Counted from the stretch's first letter, positions 53,144 to 63,759 are shown. The stretch is 64,000 bases of DNA from Vandiemenella viatica (GCA_031002005.1 CM061920.1:115248095-115312094), one strand, 5' to 3'. The notes: generated by a model from the sequence alone, not told the origin. Numbers and translations are program-made.

Positions 53144-54985
53144 CGCTAAGTAGCGGAAAGGAATCAAATTAGGATAGGAAAATGAGCCACCACTTACCTT
53201 TAGATGATGGATGTGGGGCGCGAACACACATAAAAGACACAAACACAAACAATAAAGAAATTTCTGGGAAAAAACCCCTTCGTCAACAAGAGAACATTAT
53301 GAGAGGTGGGTGTAGCCGGAGATTGCCTCACAGTAAGACCGCCGGTCGAGAAAATGGTGGGGGTAAATTCAAACATCGGAAAAGTAGAGGGGCTGTGAAT
53401 CAGAGCTAATACCCGAGCAAAAATAAATATCCAAACTAATTTCTGGTTGGTGGGAAGATCAAAATATAATTAGAACTAAATATATATTGTAAAAAAAGTT
53501 ATTATAAAAAATATTATACAAAAAAATAATATTTATAAATTAAACATCACCTCAGATTAGTGGTGGTTCAGTATAGTTAACGGAAAGGAGAGGAATAAAA
53601 AATAGGTTAAACATATGTACTACTAATAATAATGACAGGGTATTATCTTAAGTTGAGACCAGGTGGTTGCCTTGTGCCAAGTTTGTACTGGAAGGCAAGT
53701 TCCCACCTTTTGAGTTCAGAGAAACTGCTGCTATTGGGGAGAACTCTGATAGCACGGACTGTGTAGCAAGAGTTGAAATTATTCAAGTCGTGGGTTATGG
53801 CATGGGCAGCAACTGGGTGCTTTGGGTTCTGTGTGAACACCGTCTGACGGTGGCCATTCATTCTAATGGAAAGTGCATTAGTGGTCACACCTATATATGA
53901 AGCCAGGCAGTGGTTGCATGTTAACTGGTATATTACATGCGTGGTTTCACAGGTGGCGTGTCCTATGATAGGGAAGCTTTCCCCTGTGACCGGGTTGATG
54001 AAAGTGGTGGAAGCATGGTGTATGTCACACATCTTGCAGCGTGGTCTGTTACATGGGAAAGAGCCTTGGGGTTGACTGTTAGGAAGAGGAAGATTGTATT
54101 TGTGGACTAGAAGTTCGCTGAGGTTAGGAGGTCTGCTGAAACAAGTTCTAGGAGGGGCAAGGAGGATTTTTAGGAAGAATGGATCTCATTTCAGGGCATG
54201 TTTGTAAGAAATCATAGCCCTGCCGGAGGATTCTGTTGATGGATTTGAGGCCTCGGTAGTACTGTGTGACCAAGACTGGATTGTGGTTGGTTTTTGCGGG
54301 TCTGGGATGATTGATTGGCTGATTCAGTTGTGACGTAGCATGTGAAAGCTGTTTGTTAACCAAAGCTGGAGGGTAGTTGCGAGATATTAATGCTTCTGAA
54401 ATACTGTTTGAATAATCAATGAGAGACTGTGGGTTAGAGCATATGCGACTACCTCGAATGCCAAGACTGTAGGGGAGTGAACGTTTGGTATGGTATGGGT
54501 GGCAACTGTCGAAATGGAGATACTGTTGAAGATTGGTTGGTTTGATGTGAACTGAAGAGTTGAGATAGCCATTGGATAGGGACAAATCAACATCCAAGAA
54601 TGTGGCCTGGGTGTGGGAGTAGGACCAAGTGAATTTCAGCATGCTAAAGTTATTGAGATGGTTCAGGAAATTTAGCAGTTCATTTTCTCCATGCGTCCAA
54701 ATCATAAATATGTCATTAATGAAACGAAGCCAAAGGGGTATTAGCTCTGATTCACTGCCCCTCTACTTTTCCGATGTTTGAATTTACCCGCACCATTTTC
54801 TCGACCGGCGGTCTTTCTGTGAGGCAATCTCCGGCTGCACCCACCTCTCATAATGTTCTCTTCTTGACGAAGGGTTTTTTTCCCGAAAATTTCTTTATTG
54901 TTTGTGTTTGTGTCTTTTATGTGTGATCGCGCCCCACATCCATCATCTAAAGGTAAGTGGTGGCTCATTTCCCTATCCTGATTTG
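53140..54985 (-). mobile_element. Penelope-like element 2, 5'-truncated
   Basis: Inverted pseudo-LTRs at about 53163-53410 and 54737-54985 (for example GTAGAGGGGCTGTGAATCAG against CTGATTCACTGCCCCTCTAC) enclose minus-strand Penelope coding sequence. The RT begins in mid-domain directly at the pseudo-LTR border, so it is truncated. CTTGACGA-AGGG-T7-CCC-GAAA at 54863-54888 and TTGACGA-AGGGG-T6-CCC-AGAAA inverted at 53261-53286 resemble a hammerhead core with changes. Confidence 0.9.
53643..54705 (-). pseudogene. Penelope 2 RT C-terminus and GIY-YIG endonuclease
   Basis: Upstream of the 185-codon frame (54705-54148) the reading is WLRFINDIFMIWTHG, where the RT box normally reads Y-V-D-D, so F-I-N-D replaces it. 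FTWSYSHTQATFLDVDLSL and YLHFDSCHPYHTKRSLPYS follow. A shift near 54100 leads to the endonuclease frame (54032-53643): HVIYQLTCNHCLASYIGVT with the GIY-YIG-like Y...YIG pair and RMNGHRQ. Missing N-terminal RT and a broken active site make it inactive. Confidence 0.92.
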
Positions 54986-54986
54986 A

Positions 54987-54989
<3 letters not shown>

Positions 54990-55022
<33 letters not shown>
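54990..55022. repeat. (TA)n microsatellite, right of Penelope 2
   Basis: Pure AT repeat adjoining the right pseudo-LTR. Confidence 0.95.
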
Positions 55023-55026
<4 letters not shown>

Positions 55027-55140
55027 GAAATTACGCAAAAAGTATCCCTGACAACGAAATTCAGATTAGAATTTCTCTTCATAAATTGGTTTAGAATCTC
55101 ACATTTTAATATCAGTAAGAGAACCCTCATCATAGTGTTA

Positions 55141-58100
55141 TCTGTATAAATACTACATATTGTCTTATAATTTCAAAAAATTACTGAACGGCGTAGACGC
55201 TTTTGATGAGGAGATTGTCATACTGTTTTTCCATATAGCGGTAAGGTAGCTCAGTTATTAAAGTGCTTGCTTACTGATGTTTGGATCGTGTTCTTCGAAT
55301 CAAATCACCGTGGAGGTGAAGATTTTAAAAAAAAACGTTTTTGATCATAAGAGTCACGCCTGGACTGTTGGTTATTTGGAATGAATGTTAAACTGTAGAT
55401 ATCACAAAGTTAGGAGAGCAATAGGAGGCAAATCGTAGATAGTCTTGCAATGCTGTAGTTGTACACTTTTTTACGTTATAATGATCCCTAAGGGATAAGT
55501 TCGCAGTCAGTGTGTGTGTGACCCGCAGTAATCTATATATACATAAAGATGAACATACGTATGTTTGTTTGTTGGTTGGTATGTTCTTCATAAAAATCTA
55601 CAGTTTTCATACGATCTCGATGAAACATTGCACACTTATCCTCAGAAGCGAGGAGAAAAATACTGTCTACATTTGGTAGACAAATTGTCTGTATAAATAA
55701 TACATGTTGTCTTACAATTTCGAAAACTTACTGAATGGCAATAGACAGGGGTGTTAGATGTGGAGGTCTCTGCACTGTTTTTCCACGTTGCGGTCAAGTA
55801 GCTCAGTGGTTAATGCGCTTTCTTACTAATGTTTGGTTCGTGGTCTCTGGTTTTAATCTCCGTGGAGGTAAGATTTTTAAAAATTGTTTTTGATCGTAAG
55901 AGTCATGGCTGGCCCGTGGGTTATTACTATTGAATGTTAAACAGTAGATATCACAATGTTAGTGGTGCAGTGCGAAGCAAATCGTAGGTAATCTTTCAAT
56001 GCTGTACACTATTTTACGCTATATTGTTCCCTCAGGGGTGATGCGCTGTCAGTGTGTGTGATCTGCAGTAATCTATATTTATATAAAGATGAATTTATGT
56101 ATGTTTGTTTCTTCTTCATACAAATCCACAGTTTTCAAATGATCTCGATGAAACTTTGCACAATTAACCTCTGAACAAGGAGAAAAATACTGTCTACATT
56201 TGGTTGAAATATTATCAGCGTAATAATACATGTTACCTTATAATTTCGAAAAATTACTGAACGGTGATAGATATACGCGTTGGATGTGCAGGCCTCTGTA
56301 CACTTTTTCCATGTAGTAGTCAGGTATCTCAGTGCTTAAAGCACTTGCTTACTGATGTTTGATTTGTAGTATCTGGTTCATATCACCGTGCAGGCTAAGA
56401 TTTTCAAAAATTGTTTTTGACTGTAAGATTCACGCCTGGGGCGTTGGTTATTCAGATTGTTTGCTAAACTGTAGATATCAAGTTAGGGGCGCAATCCGAG
56501 TTAAATCGTAGGTAGTCTTGCAATGCAGTAGCTGTACACTTTTTTACATTATATTGATCCCTAAGGGGTGATTCACAGTCAGTGCGTGTGTGATACTGTC
56601 TACATTTGGTTGAAAAGGTATCTTCATAAATAATACATGTTATCTTATAATTTAAAAAAATTACTGAACGGCAATAGACAGACGCGTTGTATGTGGAGCT
56701 CTCTGTACAGTTTTTCCATGTAGCGGTCAGGTAGCTCAGTGGATAAAGTGCTTACTTACTGAAGGTTTGGTCGTTGTCTGCGGTTCAAATCTCTGTGGAG
56801 ACAAAGATTTTTAAATAATTTTTTTGATCGTAGGAGTCATGCCTGGGCCATCGATTATTCGGATTGAATGTTAAACTGTAGTTATAAAAAATTGAGGGGT
56901 GCATAGCGAGGCAAATCATAGGTAGGTAGTCTTGCAATGCTGTAAATTGTATCGATTTTTTTTTTAACTGCTTTACGTCTCTTTTTAACATCGAGGTCTT
57001 TGGAGACGGGAAAGGATGGGGGGCAAGGAATGGGAAGGAATTCGGCCATGGCCTTTTTGAAGGAAGCATCCCGGCATTTGCCTGGAGTGATTTGGGGAAA
57101 CCATGGAAATTCCAAATCTGGATGCCCGGACGGGGATTCGAACCGCCGTCCTCCCGAATGCGAGGCGAGAACGCTAACCGTTACACCGCCCCGCTCGGTA
57201 ATTGTATTGATACCTCAGGGATTGTTCGCTGTCAGTGTGTGTGTGATATGCAGTAATCTATATATCTGTTATATATAAAGAAGAATGTATATGTGTTTGT
57301 TTGTTTGCTGTTTTGTTTGTTCTTCATAGAAATACGCAGTTTACAAAACTATCTTGATGAAATCTTGCACCCCTTTCCTCTGAAACAAGGAGAAAAATAC
57401 TGTTTACATTTGGTTGAAAAATTATGTGTATAAATAATACGTGTAGTAATACAATTTCGAATAGTTACTGAACGGCGATAGACAGGAACGTTGGATGTGG
57501 AGGGCTCTGTACTTTTTCTCCATGTAGCGGTCAGGTACGTCAGTGGTTAAAGCGCATGCTTACTGATGTTTTGGTCGTGGTTTTCGGTTCAAATCTCAGT
57601 GAATGCTCAGATTTTTAAGAATTGTTTTTGATCGTAAGAGTCACGCCTGGGCCGTCGGTTACTCGGACTGAATGGTAAACTATAGATATCACAAAGTTAG
57701 GGGTGAATTGTGAGGCAAATCGTAGGTAGTCTTGCAGTGCTGTAGGTGTATACTTTCTCACGTCATATTAATCCCTCAAGGATGATTCGCAGTTTGTGTG
57801 TGCGTCAACTGCAGTAATCAATATATATAAAGATGAATGTATGTGTGTTTGTTTGTTCTTCATACAAATCCACAGTTTTCATCCGATCTCAATGTAATTT
57901 TGCACACTTATCCTTTGAAACAAGGAGAAAAATACTGCCAGCATTTGGTTAAAAAAATTGTCTGTATAAATAATACATGTTGTCTTAAAATTTCGAAAAA
58001 TTACTGAACAGCGATAGACAGTTACGTTGGATGTGGAGATCTCTGTACTGTTTTTCCATATAGCGGTCGGGTAGCTCAGTGGTTTAAGCGCTTGCTTACT

Positions 58101-59062
58101 GATGTTTGGATCGTGTTCGCTGGTTCAAATCACCGTGGAGGCGAAGATTTAAAAAGAAATTTTTTGATCGTAAGAGTCACGCCTAGGCAGTCGGTTATTC
58201 GGATTGAGTGTTAAACTGTAGATATCACAAAGTTAGGGGAGAAATGGGAGGCATATCGTAGCTAGTCTTGCAATGCTGTAGGTGTACACTATTTTATGTT
58301 ATATTGATCCATCAGGGATGATTCTCAGCCAGTGTGTGTGTGTGTGTGTGTGATATACATAAAGATGACCGTATGTTTGTTTGATGGTTGGTATGTTCTT
58401 CATTTAAATGCACAGTTTTCATACGATCTCAATGAAACGTTGCACACTTATCCTATGAACTGAAGAAAAAAATACTGTCTACATTTGTTGGAAAAATTAT
58501 CTGTATATGTAATACATGTTGTTTTACAATTTCAAAAACTTACTGAATGGAGATAGACAGAGGTGTTGGATGTGGAGTTCTCTGTGCTGCTTTTCCGCCT
58601 TGTGTTCAGGTAGCCCAGTGGGTAATGCGCTTTTTTACTTTTGTTTGGTTCGTGGTCTCTTGTTTTAATCTCCGTGGAGCTTAAGAATTTTAAAAATTGT
58701 TTTTGATCGTAAGAGTCATGCCTGCGCCGTAGGTTATTCCTATAGATTGTTAAACTTTAGATATCGCAATGTTAGTGGTGCAGTGCGAAGCAAATCGTAG
58801 GTCGTCTTGCAATGCTGTTGGTGTACACTAATTTATGTTATTATGTTCCTTCAGGTGTAATTCACTGTCAGTGTGTGTGGTGTACAGTAATCTATATATA
58901 TAAAGATGAAGGTATGTGGGTTTGTTGTTTTGTTTCTTCATAAAAATCCACAGTTTTCATACAATCTCGATGAAACTTTGCGCACTTATCCATTGAAATA
59001 AGGAGAAATACTGTCTAAATTTTGTTGAAAAATTATCTCTATAAATGATATATGTTTTGTAA
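55141..59062 (+). repeat. ~535-bp tandem array with tRNA-like heads, block 2
   Basis: Continues in phase from block 1 (the unit cut at 42893 resumes at TCTGTATAAATA). ATATAAAGATGAA-type unit starts lie near 55545, 56083, 57268, 57822, 58353 and 58895, spaced 531-554 bp except where a SINE and a fused unit lengthen one interval. tRNA-like heads (GGTAGCTCAGTGGTTAA...GGTTCAAATC) occur near 55237, 55790, 56320, 56720, 57525, 58060 and 58600. Units differ by roughly 10-20% by eye. Confidence 0.9.
56957..57199 (-). mobile_element. tRNA-derived SINE, copy 2
   Basis: Minus-strand copy of the SINE at 9809-10052: CGAGCGGGGCGGTGTAACGG start, GGTTCGAATCC B box, GGCAAATGCCGGGATGCTTC core and an A-rich tail at 56957. 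AATTGTATYGAT lies on both sides (56945-56956, 57200-57211), a 12-bp duplication with one mismatch, inside an array unit. Confidence 0.92.
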
Positions 59063-59224
59063 TCGTAGGCTTCCGCGGCCAGAGTCAGTTGATTCTTGGC
59101 TGTCCGGGTGGCGCCGCGTCATGTTGATCGTAGCCGACGTTTCGACCCTCATTCTGGGGTCGAAACGTCGGCTACGATGAATATGACGTGGCGCCACCCA
59201 GAGAGCCAAGAATCAACTGATACA
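59063..59224 (-). mobile_element. Fold-back element 2, Penelope-related
   Basis: Arms 59085-59147 and 59158-59220 are inverted copies (TCAGTTGATTCTTGGC... / ...GCCAAGAATCAACTGA) around CTCATTCTGG. The ~20-bp stretch left of the arms, read on the minus strand (GGCCGCGGAAGCCTACGATT), resembles the tail of fold-back 1 (CGCCAGGAAAACTCATGATT). A GGTCGAAACG motif sits at the centre. Its far side is cut by the Gypsy LTR. Confidence 0.7.
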
Positions 59225-59529
59225 TGTGAAGTGAACTACACTTAACGGTTCCTTGAAGTTTATTACTCGGTACACAATACAACAGGTAAACCATAAACAA
59301 ATGTGGGTACAGTTATCAGAAGACCGTCGAGAATTTCAGCCTGGTCCTGATCCGGGGTAGAGTGACGGCTTCTAATTCTCGCGAACTTCCGGTGGTCTTC
59401 TGTAGTTGACGCTGGTTCAGCGGTCAGGCTGGAACTGGCGGTGGAGCGGCCGGCTACGCTTATATAGGCGGCCTGGCGCAGGAATTCCGTTGTGTGGTAG
59501 TACGGCGACCTCTGTAAGAAATAGTCCCA
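59225..59529 (-). repeat. Gypsy 3' LTR (probable limits)
   Basis: Minus strand from TGGGACTATTTC (59529) to CACTTCACA (59225). It includes GCCTATATAAGCG near 59460 as a TATA-box candidate and GTAATAAAC near 59260 as a polyadenylation signal candidate. The paired LTR is outside the window, so the limits rest on TG...CA and context only. Confidence 0.55.
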
Positions 59530-59537
59530 CTTAGCTT

Positions 59538-60480
59538 CTAGATGATTCTATTTGTTTTCCTGGTTTGTTTTGATGCCTCTGCGCCTGTTTGGAGTCGTGC
59601 AGGCGCGTTGTGTGTGAGGTCTGCCTGGCAGGGGCCTTTACTGGCAGACTGAACATACCTCCCTCCCTGGGGGGGGGGGGGGGGAGCGATGTCTGCGACG
59701 TCTGCGAGGTCGTCTGCCGCGGCGCCCTGGAGCAGACTATGAAGGCTACCTCCAGGGGAGTACGGAGCTGTTCCCCTGGCGATGCGTGCCGACCTGCGTC
59801 GTGGTGCAGGTTGTGGTGGAGGTACTTGTGGAGCTAACGGCATCGGTTCGTCGGCGTCGATGGCCGGGGGCTGTACGGGGGGCGCTGAAGATGGTCCCCG
59901 CAGGTGGTCGAGAGGCTGCGGCTGAAGGGTGTCGGAGCGACCGACAGGTTGTGGCGTCGTTGGTGGCGCTGTAACTGTCCCTGAGCAACGGTTAGACGGC
60001 AGGAGTGGTGGAGGTGGCAGGGAAGGAGAGGAAGAAGTGGATGGCCGTGCCGTGGTGGAAGAGGACGGTGCCGTGGGGTAGCGGGGACGTAGTTGGTTTC
60101 GATGGTGTCGCACTATCCGGCCATCCAGGCTGACGTCGAACAGTTGGCGGCCCCGGGGCCGCTGGATGACCCCCGGAAGCCAACCGGCCCGGGAGCCAAA
60201 CCCGCGGGCCCAGACTAGGGAGCCCGGGGTGAAACGGAATGGGCCCGAAGGTACCTGTACTTTGGGCGGGGGTAAGAGGAGATGGAGGAGAGTGCGAGGT
60301 TGGCGGCCATGCAGCAATTCCGCCGGGCTTTTGGCCCCCACTGGAGTGGTTCGATAGGAACTGAGGAAGAGTGTCAATGCCTCTTCGAGTTTGTGACTTG
60401 TTGTGTATTTGGTCATTTGGGTTTTGAATGTTCTGACTAGCCGTTCCGCCTCCCCGTTAGATTGGGGGGTGGAAGGGCGG
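59538..60480 (-). pseudogene. Gypsy integrase C-terminus and Pro-rich tail
   Basis: Continues the integrase in another frame: QSNGEAERLVRTFKTQM carries the catalytic Glu, and FLSSYRTTPVGAKSPAELL follows. A GPF/Y-type module (GPFRFTPGSLVWARGFG, HHRNQLRPRY) comes next, then about 150 residues rich in Pro, Ser and Ala. No chromodomain is visible. The break from the upstream frame lies in a run of seven C residues (seven G on the plus strand near 60466). Confidence 0.9.
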
Positions 60481-63400
60481 GGTGAGGAGGTGTTGGATAT
60501 TGTTGGCGGTACAGAAGGATAGGAAGTCCCGACTTCGAAATTGCGGTCCGTTATCTGTGACGATAGCGTATGGTAATCCTTCGATGGAAAAGATCTTCGT
60601 GAGGGCTGAAATGGTGACCTCTGTGGTGATTGTGGAGCAACGGACGACATATGGGAAGTGGGAAAAGGCATCCGTCACTAGGAGCCACTGGTGGCCTAGG
60701 AATGGGCCAGCGAAGTCGAGGTGAATGCGTTCCCAGGGTCCGGACGGTGCCGGCCAGGAAAGGAACTTTTGAGGGGGGCGGGGCAGTTGTTGGGCACAGA
60801 TGGTACAGCGCCGCACCATCTCCGTGACATCCGTGGTAAGGCCGATCCAGAATACATGGCGTCTGGCAAGGGATTTGGTGCGGGCAATTCCCCAGTGTCC
60901 TTGGTGGAGAGTTTGGAGGATTGTCGGTTGTAGGGATCTCGGAACGACGACCCTCGGGGTGGAATTTGGTTCTGTGCGGAGGAGCACTCCCTCTACTACT
61001 GAGAGCTGGTGGCGGATGGAGTAGTAGAACTTGAGGTCTTGATGATGGCGTGGAGGGGAACGTGTTTGCCACCCGTGTTGGATGTGGTGTCGGATGACAC
61101 GGAGGAGGGGGTCCTCCCCTGTGGCTGCCGCGACTTTTGAGGCCGTGACTGGAAATGTCTTCAGTGCTTCTTGTATGTCATCGTCGATCTGGAACACCAG
61201 AAGTTCCGACTTGTCGAAGGCAAGGTCTGGTCCCTGCGGTAGTCTGGATAAGGCGTCTGCATTGGCATGCCTGGAGGTGGTACGGAAATGCATGGTATAT
61301 CTGAACTGGGACAGGAATAGTGCCCAACGCTGGATGCGGTGGGATGTTTTGGTAGGCAGACGTGTGGACGGATCAAATAGTGATAGGAGTGGCTTGTGGT
61401 CGGTAATGAGATGAAAAGAAATCCCATATAAAAGGGAATAGAATTTGGAGCAGGCAAAAACAATAGCTAGCGCCTCTTTCTCGATTTGAGAATATTTAAG
61501 CTGAGCAGCCGATAGGGCTTTGGAGATGTAAGCTACGGGGCGTTCCGTGCCATCTGGTAATTTATGAGACAGAACTGCCCCCACACCGTAATCGGATGCA
61601 TCTGTGGCAAGTATCAAGGGGAGGTTTGGAGTGTATGGCATGAGGCATGCTGCGGACTTGAGCTGCTGTTTAAGGGTGTGGAATGCGGTCTCGCAAGCTG
61701 GGATCCAACGGAACGGGACATTCTTGCGACAGAGGTGGTACAGGGGTGCTGCCACTTGTGCTGCTGAGGGTATAAATTTTCTGTAGTATGAAATCTTGCC
61801 TAAAAAAGATTTCAACTGATGTAGATCCTGAGGCCGAGGTAAGTTGGAAATAGCGTCCACATAGGAAAATGCTGGGGAAATGCCTTCCTGAGTGATGATG
61901 TGACCCAGGTACGAAATGGATTGTTGAAAAAATTGACACTTGGAAAGGTTGCATTTCAATCCTGCTGCACGGAGGCGGAGGAAGAGTAGGCGGAGGTTGG
62001 TCATGTGTTCGGCAGCGGAGGGTCCCGTGACGACTATGTCGTCGAGATAGTTGATGCATCCCGGAATATCCTGGAGAAGTTGTTCGAGATACCGTTGAAA
62101 AATCGCTGGAGCACTGGCCAAGCCGAACATGAGCCGGTTGAGTTGGAAGAGGCCAGAGGGAGTGTTGATGACTGTGTATTGTCGGGACTGGATATCCAAA
62201 GGGATTTGAAGGTATGCTTCTGCCAGGTCAATTTTTGTAAAGTAGGTACCTCCTGCTAGTTTACGGAAGAGGTCGTCCGGTCTCGGAAGTGGATAATCGT
62301 CTACCAGCAGATGCGGGTTGACGGTGGTCTTAAAGTCACCACAGAGACGTAAGCGGCGTCCTGGCTTCTGAACTATGACCAACGGCGTGGCCCAGGGGCT
62401 GAACCGCACCGGCTGGAGGATCCCTTCGTCTTGGAGATGTTGAAGTTCTTCCTGAAGTGGTTGTTGAAGCGCTACGGGTACCTGGCGTGCCCAGAAGTAT
62501 CGAGGCCGTACGTCCGGCCGGAGTTGGAGTGATGCTTCGAAGTCCTTTGCACAGCCGACGCCTGGTGAGAACAGGTCCTGAAACTCGGTGCAAAGGGCGT
62601 CCACTTCAGGAAAAGGAACATGCTGAGATATGAGGTGTATGTTATCCTCAATTGAAAATCCGAATAAGCGGAAAGCGTCCAGTCCAAATAAGTCTGCTGT
62701 GAGAGAACTGTTAACTACTAAAAAGGGGACTGAACGATGTACAGACTTATACATGACGTTTGCTGTGAATTGTCCCAGGAGTGCTATTTCCTGTTTGTTG
62801 TATGTCAGGAGGCGCTTGGGGGCCGGCGAGAGGGGGAGCGAGCCAATTTGCACATAAGTAGTATAATTAAGCAATGAGACTGCTGCTCCTGTGTCGACTT
62901 GTAGGCGCAGAGGCTTGCCATTGACCGTAACGTCAATAAAAAGTTTGGATGCAGTGGAAGTGTCTACCTGATTGATATCCATAGGTGCGCCGCTCAACCT
63001 GTCTTGGTAAGACCCTGGGCGGCGAGAGCCGGGATTGGCATTGGTGGTGTTGGTGCGGCAGACGGACGCCAGGTGTCCTTCCTTACCGCAACGTGAGCAT
63101 TCAGCCCAACGATCCGGACAATTTTCCCTCTCATGTGCTGAATAACAGGCGGGGCAGGAGGGTAGGCGGAGCGGGCTGCGGCGTCGGCGCTGCGGGATCC
63201 GCTGCTGCTGCCGAGACTTGGTGCCCCTGCCGGAACGGGCCGGTTCGATGTCCTTCTGAGGAAGCGGTCCCCGGTTGTGGTGTCGGGAGGATCGCGACTG
63301 GGAGCTCTGGATGGCGGCGACGTCCTGTGTGTCCTCTACGTCGGTTCGGATTGCGGCCACATCCGCCCAGGACTCCAGGCGGCGATCTGCGGCCGTAGAT

Positions 63401-63759
63401 ATTTCTAATTTGTAGGCAAGTTCGATGACCTGCTCCAGGGATGGGTCCTCTAACTTGAGGGCGTCATGCCGGAGTGCGGCATCTGGTGCAGCCTGTATGA
63501 TGTGATCACGCACCATGTCGTCGGCGTAGGATTCGTGGGAACAACGAGTTTGAAACTTACATTTTCTGCTAAGGCCTTGGAGTTCGGCCGCCCACTGGCG
63601 ATACGTCTGATCGGGCTTCTTCCGGCATTGATAGAATTCGACGCGGGCCGCGACGACATGGTACCGGCGTCTGTAGTATGCATTCAGTGTCGTACAGATG
63701 GTCGTGAAGGTGAGGGTGTCGGGGTCTTGTGGCTGAAGTTTGGTGAGCAAGACATACAT
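60457..63759 (-). CDS. Gypsy gag-pol, 1100-codon frame
   Basis: Gag capsid region (RVEFYQCRKKPDQTYRQWAA) at the start; zinc knuckle CSRCGKEGHLASVC near residue 223; aspartic protease LQVDTGAAVSLL near 289. RT blocks include GDFKTTVNPHLLVDDYPLPR, FTKIDLAEAYLQI and INYLDDIVV (catalytic box near 573). RNase H is marked by LATDASDYGVGAVL near 721, and the integrase zinc domain by HQGHWGIARTKSLAR with CTICAQQ. The integrase core follows with HLDFAGPF and VTDNGPQF near 1071. One frame encodes gag and pol together. It is closed off by frameshifts at both ends (near 63838 and 60466) but is otherwise open, so decay is recent. Confidence 0.95.
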   Translation of the reverse strand: MYVLLTKLQPQDPDTLTFTTICTTLNAYYRRRYHVVAARVEFYQCRKKPDQTYRQWAAELQGLSRKCKFQTRCSHESYADDMVRDHIIQAAPDAALRHDALKLEDPSLEQVIELAYKLEISTAADRRLESWADVAAIRTDVEDTQDVAAIQSSQSRSSRHHNRGPLPQKDIEPARSGRGTKSRQQQRIPQRRRRSPLRLPSCPACYSAHERENCPDRWAECSRCGKEGHLASVCRTNTTNANPGSRRPGSYQDRLSGAPMDINQVDTSTASKLFIDVTVNGKPLRLQVDTGAAVSLLNYTTYVQIGSLPLSPAPKRLLTYNKQEIALLGQFTANVMYKSVHRSVPFLVVNSSLTADLFGLDAFRLFGFSIEDNIHLISQHVPFPEVDALCTEFQDLFSPGVGCAKDFEASLQLRPDVRPRYFWARQVPVALQQPLQEELQHLQDEGILQPVRFSPWATPLVIVQKPGRRLRLCGDFKTTVNPHLLVDDYPLPRPDDLFRKLAGGTYFTKIDLAEAYLQIPLDIQSRQYTVINTPSGLFQLNRLMFGLASAPAIFQRYLEQLLQDIPGCINYLDDIVVTGPSAAEHMTNLRLLFLRLRAAGLKCNLSKCQFFQQSISYLGHIITQEGISPAFSYVDAISNLPRPQDLHQLKSFLGKISYYRKFIPSAAQVAAPLYHLCRKNVPFRWIPACETAFHTLKQQLKSAACLMPYTPNLPLILATDASDYGVGAVLSHKLPDGTERPVAYISKALSAAQLKYSQIEKEALAIVFACSKFYSLLYGISFHLITDHKPLLSLFDPSTRLPTKTSHRIQRWALFLSQFRYTMHFRTTSRHANADALSRLPQGPDLAFDKSELLVFQIDDDIQEALKTFPVTASKVAAATGEDPLLRVIRHHIQHGWQTRSPPRHHQDLKFYYSIRHQLSVVEGVLLRTEPNSTPRVVVPRSLQPTILQTLHQGHWGIARTKSLARRHVFWIGLTTDVTEMVRRCTICAQQLPRPPQKFLSWPAPSGPWERIHLDFAGPFLGHQWLLVTDAFSHFPYVVRCSTITTEVTISALTKIFSIEGLPYAIVTDNGPQFRSRDFLSFCTANNIQHLLTPPFHPPI

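Larger units (their letters stand above)
42894..55137 (-). mobile_element. Composite CACT-ended DNA transposon with nested retroelements
   Basis: Starts CACTGTTGT and ends CATAGTG (CACTATGATG from the other end), flanked by TTA on both sides (42891-42893, 55138-55140). Array units show the uninterrupted sequence (AAAAATTATCTGTATAAATA), so both ends are fixed by an empty site. TGTCAGGGATA followed by TTGCG and TAAT occurs about 100 bp inside the left end and, inverted, about 85 bp inside the right end, suggesting longer degenerate inverted repeats. CACT termini with a 3-bp duplication resemble the CACTA/Mirage/Chapaev group. Subtracting LINE A1 with Penelope 1, LINE A2 and Penelope 2 leaves about 3.2 kb, holding one broken minus-strand gene. 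Confidence 0.7.

Noticed and set aside
42894..55137. Polinton/Maverick element, considered because of the 12-kb size
   Set aside because: No DNA polymerase B, packaging ATPase or capsid motifs; the size comes from nested LINE and Penelope copies, and the duplication is 3 bp rather than 6 bp.
39143..58650. tRNA gene candidates with GGTAGCTCAGTGG and GGTTCAAATC
   Set aside because: The boxes are present but acceptor and anticodon stems do not pair and the motif repeats at satellite spacing; SINE-like heads rather than tRNA genes.
38925..59062. CRISPR-like array of regularly spaced repeats
   Set aside because: The whole ~535-bp unit is repeated; there are no short repeats with unique spacers and the context is eukaryotic.
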